DNA of 64,000 bases from Nocardioides szechwanensis. GTDB lineage: Bacteria; Actinomycetota; Actinomycetes; Propionibacteriales; Nocardioidaceae. A program made the position numbers and the translations under genes. The notes under the pieces were generated by a model. That model was not told the DNA's origin, ran no database searches, and saw nothing but the letters and a program-made list of their open reading frames with translations. The stretch lies in assembly GCF_900103935.1 (NCBI RefSeq), contig NZ_FNIC01000001.1, forward strand, positions 1,016,715-1,080,714, given 5' to 3'. Below, piece after piece: positions 7,865 through 16,849 of the stretch; position 1 is the first letter of the stretch; each line of letters opens with the position of its first letter.

Positions 7865-9309
7865 CAGTCGTCCTCCTCCGGCCACCGGGCCAGGGTCTCG
7901 GCGAAGCGCTCGTGCAGAGCGGCGACCTTGTCGTTCATGTTGTCCAGGGTCCAGTCGGTCTCGGGCTCGAGGACGCAGACGTCGACAACGCCGGCGTTGA
8001 CGACCTTCGACCGGCGCCACATCAGCTCACCGGTGTTGCGCAGCACGACCGGGACGATCGGTACGCCGGACTGCACCGCGAGGTGGAACGCGCCCTTGCG
8101 GAACGGGCCGAGCACCGGGGTCGAAGACCGGGTGCCCTCCGGGAAGATCAGCAGCGACGTACCCCCACGGATGCGGTCCACGAGCGCGTCGAGGGCCTCA
8201 CGTGCCTGGGCCGAGTCGCCCCGGTCCACGAAGGCCGGGGCGATGAGCAGCGACCCGAGCATCGCCCGCGGGTCGTGCCGGGCCTCCTTCTTGGCGACGA
8301 CCGTGAAGTCCTCCTTGAGCAGCGAGCCCATGACCAGTACGTCGAGAGCGCTCTGGTGGTTGACGACGAAGACGGCCGGCCGGTGCGACCAGAGCCGGTC
8401 GGCGTTGCGCACGTCGAGCTCGACCCCGGTGAGCGCGAGTGGCAGCGCGCTGCCCAGCTTGATCGCGGTGTTGCGGCCGCGCCGCCCGTCGCGGGTGAGC
8501 AGCCCGACCGCGAGGCCGGCCGTGGCGCCGACGTTCATCCCGCCGAGCGCCGCCACCGTCCGGCCCAGTGACACCAGGGACGGGGTGACCGGGTCCCGCA
8601 GGTCGAGGACGGTCCAGCCGAGTCGCTGGGCGGCCATCCGCAGGCCGCGGTGCGGGTTGAGGGCGACCGGATGCCCGACGCTGGAGAGGAACGCCACGTC
8701 CTCGTAGCCGTTGCCGTAGGCGTGCGAGTCGCCGAGCACCACCTCGTGCTCCCGTGCGAACGCCCTGACCCCGGACGCCTTGTGACGGCCCCAGAGCATC
8801 GAGCCGACCGGCTGGCCGGTCAGCACGCCGTCCTCCACCTCGAGCCGCGTGCACACCAGGTGCTCGATGCCGAGGTCCCGGGCGATCGGCGCGATCTGGT
8901 ACGACGTGGCCGCCGACGCCACGGCGACCGTGTGGCCCTTGCGCTGGTGGGCGCGGACGAGTGCCCGCGCCTCGGGCCGGATGGTGCCGGCGATCTTCTG
9001 CAGGAACAGGCGCTCCCCCAGGTCGGAGAACATCTCCTCGCTGACACCACGCAGGGCCGTGAACGCCACGTCGGCCACCCGCGTGGGGTCACCGCCGAGG
9101 ATCTCACCGTCGACGGCGGTGACGACGGTGCGGACGAACTCGAGCGCCGAGACCTCGCCCTTGCGCAGCCGGTCGCCGTAGAACGTCGCCGCCGTGTAGC
9201 CCGCGACGAGGGTGCCGTCGAGGTCGAAGAACGCCCCGACCTGCGGCCCGCTCGGCCCCGCCTCGATCGCCTCGATGGCCTGCCGGACCGCCGGGGACAG
9301 ACCGCTCAC
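7864..9309 (-). CDS. HAD phosphatase / 1-acylglycerol-3-phosphate acyltransferase fusion
   Basis: A 481-residue bifunctional protein starting at GTG 9309. The N-terminal half is a HAD-IB hydrolase (SerB-like) with the nucleophile motif DLDGT at residues 29-33 and a later GDSHAYGNGYED. The C-terminal half is a PlsC acyltransferase with NHQSALD (NHxxxxD, about residues 317-323) and FPEGTRSS. PlsC acylates lysophosphatidate to phosphatidate at the membrane; the HAD half may dephosphorylate a lipid intermediate, which would supply diacylglycerol to the adjacent WS/DGAT enzymes (inference). The same fusion is known as Rv2483c in M. tuberculosis. The start overlaps plsB by 4 bp (GTGA, 9306-9309). 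Confidence 0.88.
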   Translation of the reverse strand: MSGLSPAVRQAIEAIEAGPSGPQVGAFFDLDGTLVAGYTAATFYGDRLRKGEVSALEFVRTVVTAVDGEILGGDPTRVADVAFTALRGVSEEMFSDLGERLFLQKIAGTIRPEARALVRAHQRKGHTVAVASAATSYQIAPIARDLGIEHLVCTRLEVEDGVLTGQPVGSMLWGRHKASGVRAFAREHEVVLGDSHAYGNGYEDVAFLSSVGHPVALNPHRGLRMAAQRLGWTVLDLRDPVTPSLVSLGRTVAALGGMNVGATAGLAVGLLTRDGRRGRNTAIKLGSALPLALTGVELDVRNADRLWSHRPAVFVVNHQSALDVLVMGSLLKEDFTVVAKKEARHDPRAMLGSLLIAPAFVDRGDSAQAREALDALVDRIRGGTSLLIFPEGTRSSTPVLGPFRKGAFHLAVQSGVPIVPVVLRNTGELMWRRSKVVNAGVVDVCVLEPETDWTLDNMNDKVAALHERFAETLARWPEEDD

Positions 9310-11195
9310 CGCGCCACCTTCGAGGGATCGGGCACCGCGACGTGGGGCTGCGCGGCGACGGCGAGATCGGCGATCACCGCCACCCGACGCAGCGAGTCCT
9401 GGATCTCGGCGAGGAACGCCTCCCGCCGTGTGGCCAGCTCCGGCCCCGGCTCGAGCAGCCCACGGTGCCGGGCCAGCGCCAACGCCGTGCGGTAGAGCTC
9501 CAGGGAGACCGACTCGGCCGAGCCGACCTTGCGCTGGAGCTGCCACTGCTGCCCGACCGCCAGGGCGTCGGCGAGCAGGGACTCGTCGTCGATCTGCGCG
9601 TCGCCCTGCTCGGCGAGCCGGTCGGCGAGCACGAGGTAGGCATCCAGGAACGGGCGCAGGACCAGATGGGCGAGGTGCGGCCGGGCCCGAGCCAGCAGGT
9701 CCGCCGCCCGCTCGGAGGTCAGGTCGAGCAGGTCCTCCCCGGCCAGGATCCGCAGCTCGGTGCGCAGCTCCTGCTCGAACTGGGCGCGCGCGGGGAAGAA
9801 GAACTCGAACTTGAGCAGGTCGCGGATCCGCTTGGCCTCGTCCCAGCCCACCTGCGCCGTCCCGCCGGGCGGCAGCTCGGCGTCGGCGTCGAGCTCGGCC
9901 ACCGTCAGCAGGGCGAGCTCCCCGATGGCGCGGTCCACGAGGATGTGGATGACGGTGTTGCGGTAGAAGGCGGCCACGAGGTGCTGGTCCTCGAGGATGG
10001 TCCACACCGGCTCGGTGCCGCCGTCGTGCTGGCGGAGCACGCCGCTGACGGACAGCTCCTGCAGCGCCCGACGTACCGTCGCCCGGTCCTGGAGGTTGGC
10101 GGCGCCGGCGACCGGCCACTCCCGTTCGTCGATGTAGACGGCCAACGGCTCCACCGTGGCCAGGACCTCGTCCATCGTGAGCGCCCGGTCGGCACCGAGC
10201 AGGGCGAGCGACACGATCGCCGTGACGGTCACGGGCGTGGCGCGGTTGAGCCGGTGGGAGATGTCGAGCGCGACCCGCTCGATCGCCTGCTGCGAGGTGA
10301 GCCCGTCGGCGTGCAGCTCGTCGAGCCGCTCCCGTAGCGAGAACGGCTCGCCCACAGTGAGGTAGGCCCGGCCCATCCGGTTGCGCTGGAGCCGCGCGAA
10401 GCTGAACACGAAGCGGAGGTCCTCGGGCCGCTTGCGCGCACCGCGGGCCTCGGCCGTCATGCCGGCGACCTCGTGCAGCTGGTCGTAGACGATCGAGATA
10501 GGTACCACCTGGGCGTCGGGCGAGCCCGGACCCTCCACGGCGTCGACGAGGTACTTCAGGATCCCGTGCACCGGGGGCCGGAGCTTGCCGGTACGGGTGC
10601 GTCCGCCCTCGATGGACCACGCGAGGTTGCTGCGGTTGGCGACCAGCTGCCGGATGTAGGAGCGCAGGGTCAGCCGGTAAACCGGCAGGTCCGTGGTCTT
10701 GCGGCGGATGAAGATCATGCCGGTCCGGCTGGCCAGGGCACCGAACACCGGCAGGTTGAGGTTGGCGCCACCGAACACGAACGTCGGGCTGAACCGGCGC
10801 GCCCCCAGCACGTTCGGGATGACGAAGCCGTCGAGGTAGGAGCGGTGGCTGAAGGCCAGGCCCAGGCTGTGCTGGCGGTCGAGCTGTCGCAGCCGCTGGA
10901 TCTGCTCCTCGTCGACCACGATGTCGTAGGCGCGCATGAACCACGCCCCGAGCCTGGCCCACTGCTCGGTGATCCGGTCACCGTGCTCGGCGGCCATCTC
11001 GTCGAGGTAGGACGTCGCCTCCGCCCGCACCGCCGCGACGTCGCTGCCCTGCGCCTCGGCCATCGTGGCGAGCTCGCGCGCGAAGGCCTCGTCCTCCAGA
11101 AGCTCCACGGCCTCGCGCGGGAGGCCGCTGCCGGGCCGCAGTCGTTCGGCTGCCCTGGCGACCAGTCCCCGGGCCTGGTGGCTGATCCCTGTCAT
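9306..11195 (-). CDS. plsB: Glycerol-3-phosphate 1-O-acyltransferase
   Basis: A 629-residue protein with the GPAT block-I motif HRSYLD (H117, D122) in the context LAFSHRSYLDGFVIPN, followed by FGGANLNLPVFG and EGGRTRTGKLRPP (blocks II-III). It transfers an acyl group to sn-glycerol-3-phosphate, the first step of phospholipid and triacylglycerol synthesis, at the cytoplasmic membrane. It is shorter than E. coli PlsB (about 800 aa) but of similar order to mycobacterial PlsB2. The ATG start overlaps the upstream WS/DGAT stop by 4 bp (11192-11195), and its own stop overlaps the next start, so the operon is tightly coupled. Confidence 0.88.
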   Translation of the reverse strand: MTGISHQARGLVARAAERLRPGSGLPREAVELLEDEAFARELATMAEAQGSDVAAVRAEATSYLDEMAAEHGDRITEQWARLGAWFMRAYDIVVDEEQIQRLRQLDRQHSLGLAFSHRSYLDGFVIPNVLGARRFSPTFVFGGANLNLPVFGALASRTGMIFIRRKTTDLPVYRLTLRSYIRQLVANRSNLAWSIEGGRTRTGKLRPPVHGILKYLVDAVEGPGSPDAQVVPISIVYDQLHEVAGMTAEARGARKRPEDLRFVFSFARLQRNRMGRAYLTVGEPFSLRERLDELHADGLTSQQAIERVALDISHRLNRATPVTVTAIVSLALLGADRALTMDEVLATVEPLAVYIDEREWPVAGAANLQDRATVRRALQELSVSGVLRQHDGGTEPVWTILEDQHLVAAFYRNTVIHILVDRAIGELALLTVAELDADAELPPGGTAQVGWDEAKRIRDLLKFEFFFPARAQFEQELRTELRILAGEDLLDLTSERAADLLARARPHLAHLVLRPFLDAYLVLADRLAEQGDAQIDDESLLADALAVGQQWQLQRKVGSAESVSLELYRTALALARHRGLLEPGPELATRREAFLAEIQDSLRRVAVIADLAVAAQPHVAVPDPSKVAR

Positions 11196-12691
11196 GTGGC
11201 CCTCTTCGGAGTGGTCGTCTTCTTGGTCGCCTTCTTGGCCGTCGTCCTCTTGGCCGTCGTCCTCTTGGCCGGCTTGCTCCGCGCGGCGTACGCCGCCTCC
11301 AGCTCCGCCAGCGCCTCGCCGGTGTGGACCGCGAGCTTCTGGAGGTGCGGGACGGAGTCACGGTCGCCGATGAACCCGAAGTTGAGGGTGTCGGCGTAGG
11401 ACTCGAGGGTGATGTTGAGGGCCATGCCGTGGATCGGGATGGACATCGGGTAGATCGCCTCGAGCCGCGAGCCGTTGAGGTAGAGCACCTCGCGCGGTCC
11501 CGGCACGTTGGAGAGGCAGACGTTGAAGGCCACGGGGAACGGGTTCCGGACGCCTGCCATGGCGCTGAGGACCTGCGGCCCCTGCGGAGCCAGCATGTAG
11601 CCCGACCAGGCGAGCGCGGCGAGCTGGCTCATCCCCGACATCGAGGCCTTCGCCTTCTCCGTCGACTCGATGACCGCCCGCAGGCGCGCGATCGGCTCGG
11701 CGTGGTCGGTGCCCATCGTGGCGAGCGTGGCCCCGACCTTGTTGCCACCGCCCTCGTCGTCCGCGCCGCGGAGGCTGACCGGCATGAAAGCGATCAGCGG
11801 CTTGGTCGGCAGGGCGTCGAGCTCGGTGAGGTAGGCCCGGAGCCCGCCTCCGCAGATCGCCATCACCACGTCGTTCACGGTGCCGCCGGACTGGCGGGAC
11901 AGGGCGCGCAGGCGCTCCATGTCGTACTGCTGCGTGGCGAACCGGCGGTTCCGACCGGTGCGGCCGTTGAGGATGGTGTGCGGCGCGCTGAAGCTGTCGA
12001 CGACTGCCGGGTCCTTGAGCCGGTCGGTCTGGAGCTTCACCACGGCACGCGTGACGTCGTTGCCCATGCCGACCACGGCACCCACGCCCTTGGCGACCCC
12101 GGTGACGGGCGCGCTCAGCCGGTCGCGCAACGAGAGCGCCTCCCGTTGGTGGCGGGGGCGCTTGGTGGGGGGCAGGCTGAAGAAGAAGGGCATGTCGCGC
12201 TTCTCCGGGTCCTTGGACAGCATCCGTCCCTGGAGCTTGACCCCGGTGAAGCCGTCGACGAGCGCGTGGTGGACCTTCGTGTAGATCGCGAACCGGCCGC
12301 CCTCGAGGCCCTCGATGATGTGCATCTCCCACGGCGGCCGGGAGAAGTCGATCTGGTGGCTGTGCAGCCGCGAGACGAGGACGCCGAGCTCCCGCTCGTC
12401 CCCCGGGCTGGCCAGCGCCGAGCGGCGCACGTGGTAGTCGATGTCGAAGCCCTCGTCCTGGACCCACGACTGGAGGGGATGCATCAGCAGCTGGGGGTGC
12501 GAGAGCTTGAGGTTCCACGGCGCCTCGACCGGGGCCTCGCGCAGGTGGGCGGTCAGGTCACGCAGGTACGACGGTCCGGCGCCGGCCGGCGGGGTGAACG
12601 GCATCAGCGACGCCACGTGGAACATCGTCTCGGGCGTCTCTCCCCACAGGAACATGGCGTCCTGGGCCGGCACCCTCCGACTGCGCGTCAT
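11192..12691 (-). CDS. WS/DGAT wax ester synthase / diacylglycerol acyltransferase
   Basis: A 499-residue protein with the full canonical motif HHALVDG at residues 141-147, plus the family segments DIDYHVRRSAL, NDVVMAICGGGLR and CLSNVPGPREVLYLNG. It should esterify diacylglycerol or long-chain alcohol with acyl-CoA. Start ATG 12691 heads the four-gene lipid operon. The last 27 or so residues form a Lys/Thr/Ala-rich tail made of short repeats (AKRTTAKRTTAKKATKK), which resembles histone-H1-like or lipid-droplet/DNA-binding basic tails and is not part of the enzyme fold. A DosR-like box lies 51 bp upstream of the start. Confidence 0.87.
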   Translation of the reverse strand: MTRSRRVPAQDAMFLWGETPETMFHVASLMPFTPPAGAGPSYLRDLTAHLREAPVEAPWNLKLSHPQLLMHPLQSWVQDEGFDIDYHVRRSALASPGDERELGVLVSRLHSHQIDFSRPPWEMHIIEGLEGGRFAIYTKVHHALVDGFTGVKLQGRMLSKDPEKRDMPFFFSLPPTKRPRHQREALSLRDRLSAPVTGVAKGVGAVVGMGNDVTRAVVKLQTDRLKDPAVVDSFSAPHTILNGRTGRNRRFATQQYDMERLRALSRQSGGTVNDVVMAICGGGLRAYLTELDALPTKPLIAFMPVSLRGADDEGGGNKVGATLATMGTDHAEPIARLRAVIESTEKAKASMSGMSQLAALAWSGYMLAPQGPQVLSAMAGVRNPFPVAFNVCLSNVPGPREVLYLNGSRLEAIYPMSIPIHGMALNITLESYADTLNFGFIGDRDSVPHLQKLAVHTGEALAELEAAYAARSKPAKRTTAKRTTAKKATKKTTTPKRAT

Positions 12692-12741
12692 GACCGGGAA
12701 CCTACTCCGCCGCGCAATCCTCCGGGCCGGGGCGAAGCTCA

Positions 12742-12755
12742 GGGACCTTTGCCCC
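12742..12755. promoter_or_regulatory. DosR-like box between the lipid operon and the DUF1918 gene
   Basis: GGGACCTTTGCCCC matches the core of the mycobacterial DosR consensus GGGACTWWAGTCCC at most positions and forms an imperfect palindrome. It sits in the 142-bp divergent region between the WS/DGAT start (12691) and the DUF1918 start (12834), placed to act on either promoter. Dormancy-regulon control of storage-lipid genes and of a DUF1918 protein is known in mycobacteria; applying it here is inference. Confidence 0.5.
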
Positions 12756-12833
12756 TGTGTCGCGGAGGCCCTCCGGATGTGTCCTGGAGGTAGCCCTGAC
12801 AGACGTGGAGGAGCTCGCGAAAGGAGTCGTGTC

Positions 12834-13046
12834 ATGCAAGCACGCGTGGGAGACCGGATCGTGATCCGGAGCCAGCACCTGGGCCAGGCGGTCCGCGACG
12901 CGGAGGTCCTCGAGGTGAACCACCCCGACGGCTCGCCGCCGTACGTCGTCCGGTGGTCCGACACCGGGCACGAGGCCCTGTTCTTCCCGGGCGCCGACGC
13001 CTACATCGACCATCCCGAGCAGCGGACGCCTCCGGCCGGGAAATGA
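12834..13046 (+). CDS. DUF1918 protein
   Basis: A 70-residue protein starting MQARVGDRIVIRS with VRWSDTGHEALFFPGADA near the C-terminus, the pattern of the DUF1918 family (M. tuberculosis Rv0569 and Rv2302). The fold is a small beta-barrel-like domain of unknown function; Rv0569 belongs to the DosR dormancy regulon. A good ribosome binding site (AAAGGAG) precedes the ATG. The downstream small membrane-protein gene starts within the stop codon (ATGA, 13043-13046), so the two are coupled. Confidence 0.82.
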   Translation: MQARVGDRIVIRSQHLGQAVRDAEVLEVNHPDGSPPYVVRWSDTGHEALFFPGADAYIDHPEQRTPPAGK

Positions 13047-13228
13047 GCGACACCAAGGGCAACAACGCAACCGCCGGCGGAGGGGCGATCTACGGACTCG
13101 GGATCTTGGGCGCCTGGGTCTACTTCTGGCAGCAGGCCGACGGGTTCTGGTGGTACGTCCTCGCCATCCTGGAGGGCCTGGTCTGGCCCGCGTTCCTGGT
13201 CTACGAGGGGTTGGGCGCCCTGAGGTGA
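13043..13228 (+). CDS. Small membrane protein (61 aa)
   Basis: A 61-residue protein with a polar N-terminus and two hydrophobic stretches (GAIYGLGILGAWVYFW and WWYVLAILEGLVWPAFLVY), predicted to be a two-helix membrane hairpin. It overlaps the DUF1918 stop codon by 4 bp. Similar short membrane proteins are common in actinobacteria; no function can be given. Context ties it to the DUF1918 gene and possibly to the DosR-like box. Confidence 0.7.
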   Translation: MSDTKGNNATAGGGAIYGLGILGAWVYFWQQADGFWWYVLAILEGLVWPAFLVYEGLGALR

Positions 13229-13253
13229 CGAGACGGAGACCCTGACGCTGGGT

Positions 13254-14282
13254 TCAGGCGTCGCCCGCGACGTCGCGTCCGTCCACCGTGTGCGGGTTCT
13301 CGTCGATCGCGGCGACGGCCGGTGTGGGCTCAGGGACCACGCCCGGGGGCCTGCGGTCCAGGTGGACACCGGCGATCATGCAGCGCACCGAGCCGCCGGC
13401 GAGCTCGATCGTGGGGATGTCGACGTCGACCAGGGTGCACGACTGCTCGATCACGGCGACCTGGTCGGGGCGCAGGCTCCGGCGCGCCCGTGACGACATC
13501 GCCATGACGTAGCTGCGGCGCCCGTCCGGCGTACGACCGCAGAGCTCGACCGCGTTGCCGGCGAACTCACGGATCTGCTCCTCGGTGAGCTCGACGACCT
13601 GACGCCCGTTGACCGAGAGGCGCTCGCGGACCTGCTCGCGACGCGCCAGGTCAGGGATCATCTCGAGCGCGATCATCGCGACGTCGGTGCCGATGCAGGC
13701 GATCACGTTGGTGTGGTAGACCGGCACGCCCCCGGCGTCGACGGCGTCGAAGGCCATCGGCTCGTAGCCGAAGTCGGTGCAGAACCGCTCGAGGACGTGG
13801 GTGTCGGCGCGGTGGCTCACCGCGGTGTAGGCGACCCGCGAGACGTGGTCGAGGACCATCGCGCCGGTGCCTTCGAGGAAGATGCCGTCGGGCTCGAGGC
13901 CCGAGTAGTCGACGATGGTCTGCACCCGGTAGCTGGACTTGAGCATCTCCAGTACGTCGGCGCGCCGCTCGTGGCGGCGGTTGGAGGCGTACATCGGGTA
14001 GACCGCGACCATCCCGCCCGCGTGGGTGGAGAGCCAGTTGTTGGGGAACACGCTGTCGGGCCGCGTGTGGTCCTGGTCGTCGAACACGTGGACGCGTACG
14101 CCGGCCTCGCGCAGCGCCTCGGCCAGCGCGTCCATCTCGGCCAGCGCCTTGGCCGCCGTCGCCTGCTCGGACTGCCCCGCCGGCGTCCGGGCCTGGAACG
14201 CGTTGTCGGCGGCGGTCGCGGGGTTGGGGACGAACCGCTCGGCGCGGACCAAGATGACAGCGGACGGGGCCTGGGCACTCAC
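13254..14282 (-). CDS. Citrulline utilisation hydrolase CtlX-like (arginine deiminase superfamily)
   Basis: A 342-residue protein of the guanidino-group-modifying superfamily. FPNNW at residues 79-83 is the substrate-loop motif, a His lies in VPVYHTNVIACIG, and the catalytic Cys is in GGSVRCMIAG (about residue 301). This is the CtlX family, linked to citrulline or related amidino-compound breakdown. It starts at GTG 14282 with TAGGTT and a six-base spacer immediately before it, so it is probably leaderless. No other citrulline or arginine genes are adjacent. Confidence 0.82.
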   Translation of the reverse strand: MSAQAPSAVILVRAERFVPNPATAADNAFQARTPAGQSEQATAAKALAEMDALAEALREAGVRVHVFDDQDHTRPDSVFPNNWLSTHAGGMVAVYPMYASNRRHERRADVLEMLKSSYRVQTIVDYSGLEPDGIFLEGTGAMVLDHVSRVAYTAVSHRADTHVLERFCTDFGYEPMAFDAVDAGGVPVYHTNVIACIGTDVAMIALEMIPDLARREQVRERLSVNGRQVVELTEEQIREFAGNAVELCGRTPDGRRSYVMAMSSRARRSLRPDQVAVIEQSCTLVDVDIPTIELAGGSVRCMIAGVHLDRRPPGVVPEPTPAVAAIDENPHTVDGRDVAGDA

Positions 14283-14288
14283 GGGTCG

Positions 14289-14294
14289 AACCTA
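14289..14294 (-). promoter_or_regulatory. Putative -10 hexamer of the ctlX-like gene (leaderless)
   Basis: On the minus strand TAGGTT is followed by six bases and the GTG start at 14282. This TANNNT-N6-start pattern recurs at many genes in the window and is typical of leaderless actinobacterial transcripts. Confidence 0.5.
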
Positions 14295-14349
14295 GACGAC
14301 CGCCGGCCGGTCCCGGACGGCGCTGGGCTCGTAGGGTGGGGCACACCTC

Positions 14350-15357
14350 ATGCCACCCCCTGGACCGCCCACCGACCCGCCGCGTCTGCTGCTCGCGGTC
14401 GACGCGCCGTCCCTGCTGCACCGCAACCACCACGCCCGGGCGGACTCAGCCCTCCACGACCACGGCGGCCGCCCGGCGTGGGCGCTGCACGGGATGCTGC
14501 GCCAGATCCTGGAGGTCGTCGACCAGTTCGCCCCTGACGCCGTCGTCTTCGGGCTCGACGACCGCGTCGCGTCCGTGCGCACGGAGACCTACCCGGCGTA
14601 CAAGGCGGGACGCCGCGAGAAGGACCCGGCGCTGGTCGACCAGCTGGAGCGCGCCGGCGCCCTCCTCGACGCCCTCGGCCTGCAGACCGTCACCCCCGCC
14701 GGGCTGGAGGCGGACGACGTCAGCGCGTCGGCCGCCGCCTGGGCGGAGCGCTCGGGATGGAACTGCGTGATCGTCACCTCCGACCGCGACTCGTTCGCCC
14801 ACATCAGCGCCCGGACCCAGGTGCTGCGCCTGATCGCCGGCGGGATCGCCGGCTCCCCCCTGCTCAACCCCGCCCGGCTCCACACCCTCTACGGCATCCC
14901 CGCCGAGCACTACCTCGAGTACGCCGCCCTGCGCGGCGACGTCAGCGACAACCTGCCGGGAGTGCCGGGGATCGGCGAGAAGTCCGCACCGGTGCTGCTC
15001 TCCCAGATGGGCTCGATGCAGGCGGTCTGGGCCGACATCGACCACTGCGACGGCGCCACCCTGGTGGCCGCCCTCGACTCCTACTGCGACGAGACCGGCG
15101 TACGCCGGATCGGTGCCGGGCTGCTCAAGAAGCTCACCGCTGCCGGCGCCCGGGAGCGCTACGAGTTCAACCACTCGATCATGTCGGGGCGCACCGACCT
15201 CGACCTCGGTCTGACTCCCGACGTGCCTGGCTCCCCCGGCCTCCTGCCGCTGCACCCCGACCGGGTGTCGCGGGTGGTCGGCCACCTGGGCGTCCCCTCG
15301 ACCACCCAGCTGGCCCTGCGCGTCCTCACGGAGCCACCGGCCTCTGCGCGCGACTAG
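14350..15357 (+). CDS. 5'-3' exonuclease (DNA polymerase I N-terminal domain type)
   Basis: A 335-residue protein of the PIN/FEN-like family without a polymerase domain. Visible motifs: DDRVASVRTETYPAYKAGR (helical-arch basic residues), GLEADDVSAS and VTSDRDSFAHIS (metal-binding acidic residues), and GDVSDNLPGVPGIGEKSA (helix-3-turn-helix DNA binding). It should remove 5' flaps or RNA primers. Its length fits stand-alone actinobacterial exonucleases. The start at ATG 14350 lies downstream of a TAGGGT hexamer. The gene is divergent from the ctlX-like gene. Confidence 0.86.
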   Translation: MPPPGPPTDPPRLLLAVDAPSLLHRNHHARADSALHDHGGRPAWALHGMLRQILEVVDQFAPDAVVFGLDDRVASVRTETYPAYKAGRREKDPALVDQLERAGALLDALGLQTVTPAGLEADDVSASAAAWAERSGWNCVIVTSDRDSFAHISARTQVLRLIAGGIAGSPLLNPARLHTLYGIPAEHYLEYAALRGDVSDNLPGVPGIGEKSAPVLLSQMGSMQAVWADIDHCDGATLVAALDSYCDETGVRRIGAGLLKKLTAAGARERYEFNHSIMSGRTDLDLGLTPDVPGSPGLLPLHPDRVSRVVGHLGVPSTTQLALRVLTEPPASARD

Positions 15358-15395
15358 TAGGCCCAGGTGGCCGTTGCATGCCGCGCGGCGGGCGG

Positions 15396-16136
15396 TCAGG
15401 CGATGTCCCGGCGACGGGTCGCGTCGACCGACACCAGAAGGGCGCCCGCCGCATAGACGCACAGCAGCAGCGCCGCCGGCCAGACGTCCTGCAGCACACC
15501 CTCTCGGTTCAGTCCGGTGATCCCCTGCGCGAGCGCACCGGGGACGAAGCGGTGGGCGTCCGGGAGCTCGACGAGCACGTTCTCGATGAACAGCAGCCAG
15601 ATGAACAGCGCCACGAAGGTGGGCACCTGGGCCCGGATGATGGCCCCGACGGCGAGGCCGATGACCCCGAGGAGCCCACCTGCGATTGCGCCGCCGGCCA
15701 GGAGCTCGACGTAGTCGCCGGCGGTCGGGGTCGATGCCAGGCCCCGGATCGACAGCGTGACCTGGGCAGCGACGGACGCGGTCACGACCGAGACGATCAC
15801 CGCGAGGGCGCCGGTGCCGGCCGAGACCAGGGCTTTGGCCGCGATGACCCTGGCCCGCCGCGGGGTGGCCAGCACGGTGGGGCGGATCGTGCCGGTCCGG
15901 AACTCGGCGGTGATCGAGAGAGCGCCGATCAGGGCCGCGAAGAGGCCGCCGAGGCTGATGCCGATGTCTGTGAGCAGCTCCCGCTGACCGTCGCCGGCGG
16001 CGAGCCGTTCGTCGGGGAGCGCGTAGGTGTGGACGACGATGGCGAGTACGACCAGCCCAGCGAGGGCAGCGAGCAGGCCGACAATGGTCGTGGTCGTCGT
16101 GACCTTGGCCGTCTCGCTGCGCAGCTGGCGGATCAC
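15396..16136 (-). CDS. ABC-2 type transporter permease
   Basis: A 246-residue integral membrane protein with about six hydrophobic helices (for example TTIVGLLAALAGLVVLAIVVH near the N-terminus) and the segment EFRTGTIRPTVLATPRR that is typical of ABC-2 permeases of the NatB/bacitracin-exporter class. It pairs with the ATPase whose stop overlaps its start (ATGA, 16133-16136). The complex probably exports a peptide, lipid or antibiotic; the divergent two-component system suggests it answers an envelope signal (inference). Confidence 0.83.
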   Translation of the reverse strand: MIRQLRSETAKVTTTTTIVGLLAALAGLVVLAIVVHTYALPDERLAAGDGQRELLTDIGISLGGLFAALIGALSITAEFRTGTIRPTVLATPRRARVIAAKALVSAGTGALAVIVSVVTASVAAQVTLSIRGLASTPTAGDYVELLAGGAIAGGLLGVIGLAVGAIIRAQVPTFVALFIWLLFIENVLVELPDAHRFVPGALAQGITGLNREGVLQDVWPAALLLCVYAAGALLVSVDATRRRDIA

Positions 16137-16849
16137 AGCGCCACCGCCTGAGTGATCGCCAAGTAGGTCTGCTCGAGAGATCCGCCGTCCCGGGCGATCT
16201 CGGTCATCGACTGGTCAGCGAGGAGCCTCCCCTGGTTGATGATGAGCACCCGGTCGACCGACTGCTCGACCTCGGCGAGCACGTGGCTGGAGACCAGGAC
16301 GGCGCCGCCCCCGTCGGCGAACCGGCGGAGGAACGCGCGGAGCCAGTGAACCCCAGCGGGATCAAGACCGTTGATCGGCTCGTCGAGGATCAGCAGCTTC
16401 GGGTCGCCCAGGAGGGCCGTCGCCAACCCGAGACGTTGCCGCATGCCAAGGGAGTAGCCGCCGACCTTGCGGTCCGCGACCGCGCTGAGGTCGACGAGCT
16501 CGAGAACCTCCGCGACCCGGTGCTCGTCGATCCCCGACGACAGGGCGAGCACTCGCACGTGGTTGCGGCCGGTCCGGTTGGGGTGGAAGTCGGCAAACTC
16601 GAGCACCGCACCGACCGAGCGGGTCGGCTCGTCCAGGTCGGCGTACCGACGACCGAAGACACGTGCCGTGCCGCTGGTCGGGGCCGCGAGGCCGAGCAGG
16701 AGCCGGAGGGTGGTCGACTTGCCGGCACCGTTCGGGCCGAGGAACCCGGCGATCTCCCCGCCGTGCAGGGCGAAGCTCAGGTGGTCGACGGCCGGGACGC
16801 CGCCGAAGCTCTTGGTCAGGCCCTCGACCTCGGCGACCGGGGCGCTCAT
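16133..16849 (-). CDS. ABC transporter ATP-binding protein
   Basis: A 238-residue ATPase: Walker A GPNGAGKST, signature YSLGMRQRLGLA, Walker B LLILDEPINGLDP, and the H-loop His in SSHVLAEVE. It is of the CcmA/NatA branch that pairs with ABC-2 permeases. The start ATG 16849 overlaps the stop of a 37-residue membrane peptide gene upstream, and its stop overlaps the permease start, giving a three-gene coupled operon. Confidence 0.92.
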   Translation of the reverse strand: MSAPVAEVEGLTKSFGGVPAVDHLSFALHGGEIAGFLGPNGAGKSTTLRLLLGLAAPTSGTARVFGRRYADLDEPTRSVGAVLEFADFHPNRTGRNHVRVLALSSGIDEHRVAEVLELVDLSAVADRKVGGYSLGMRQRLGLATALLGDPKLLILDEPINGLDPAGVHWLRAFLRRFADGGGAVLVSSHVLAEVEQSVDRVLIINQGRLLADQSMTEIARDGGSLEQTYLAITQAVAL

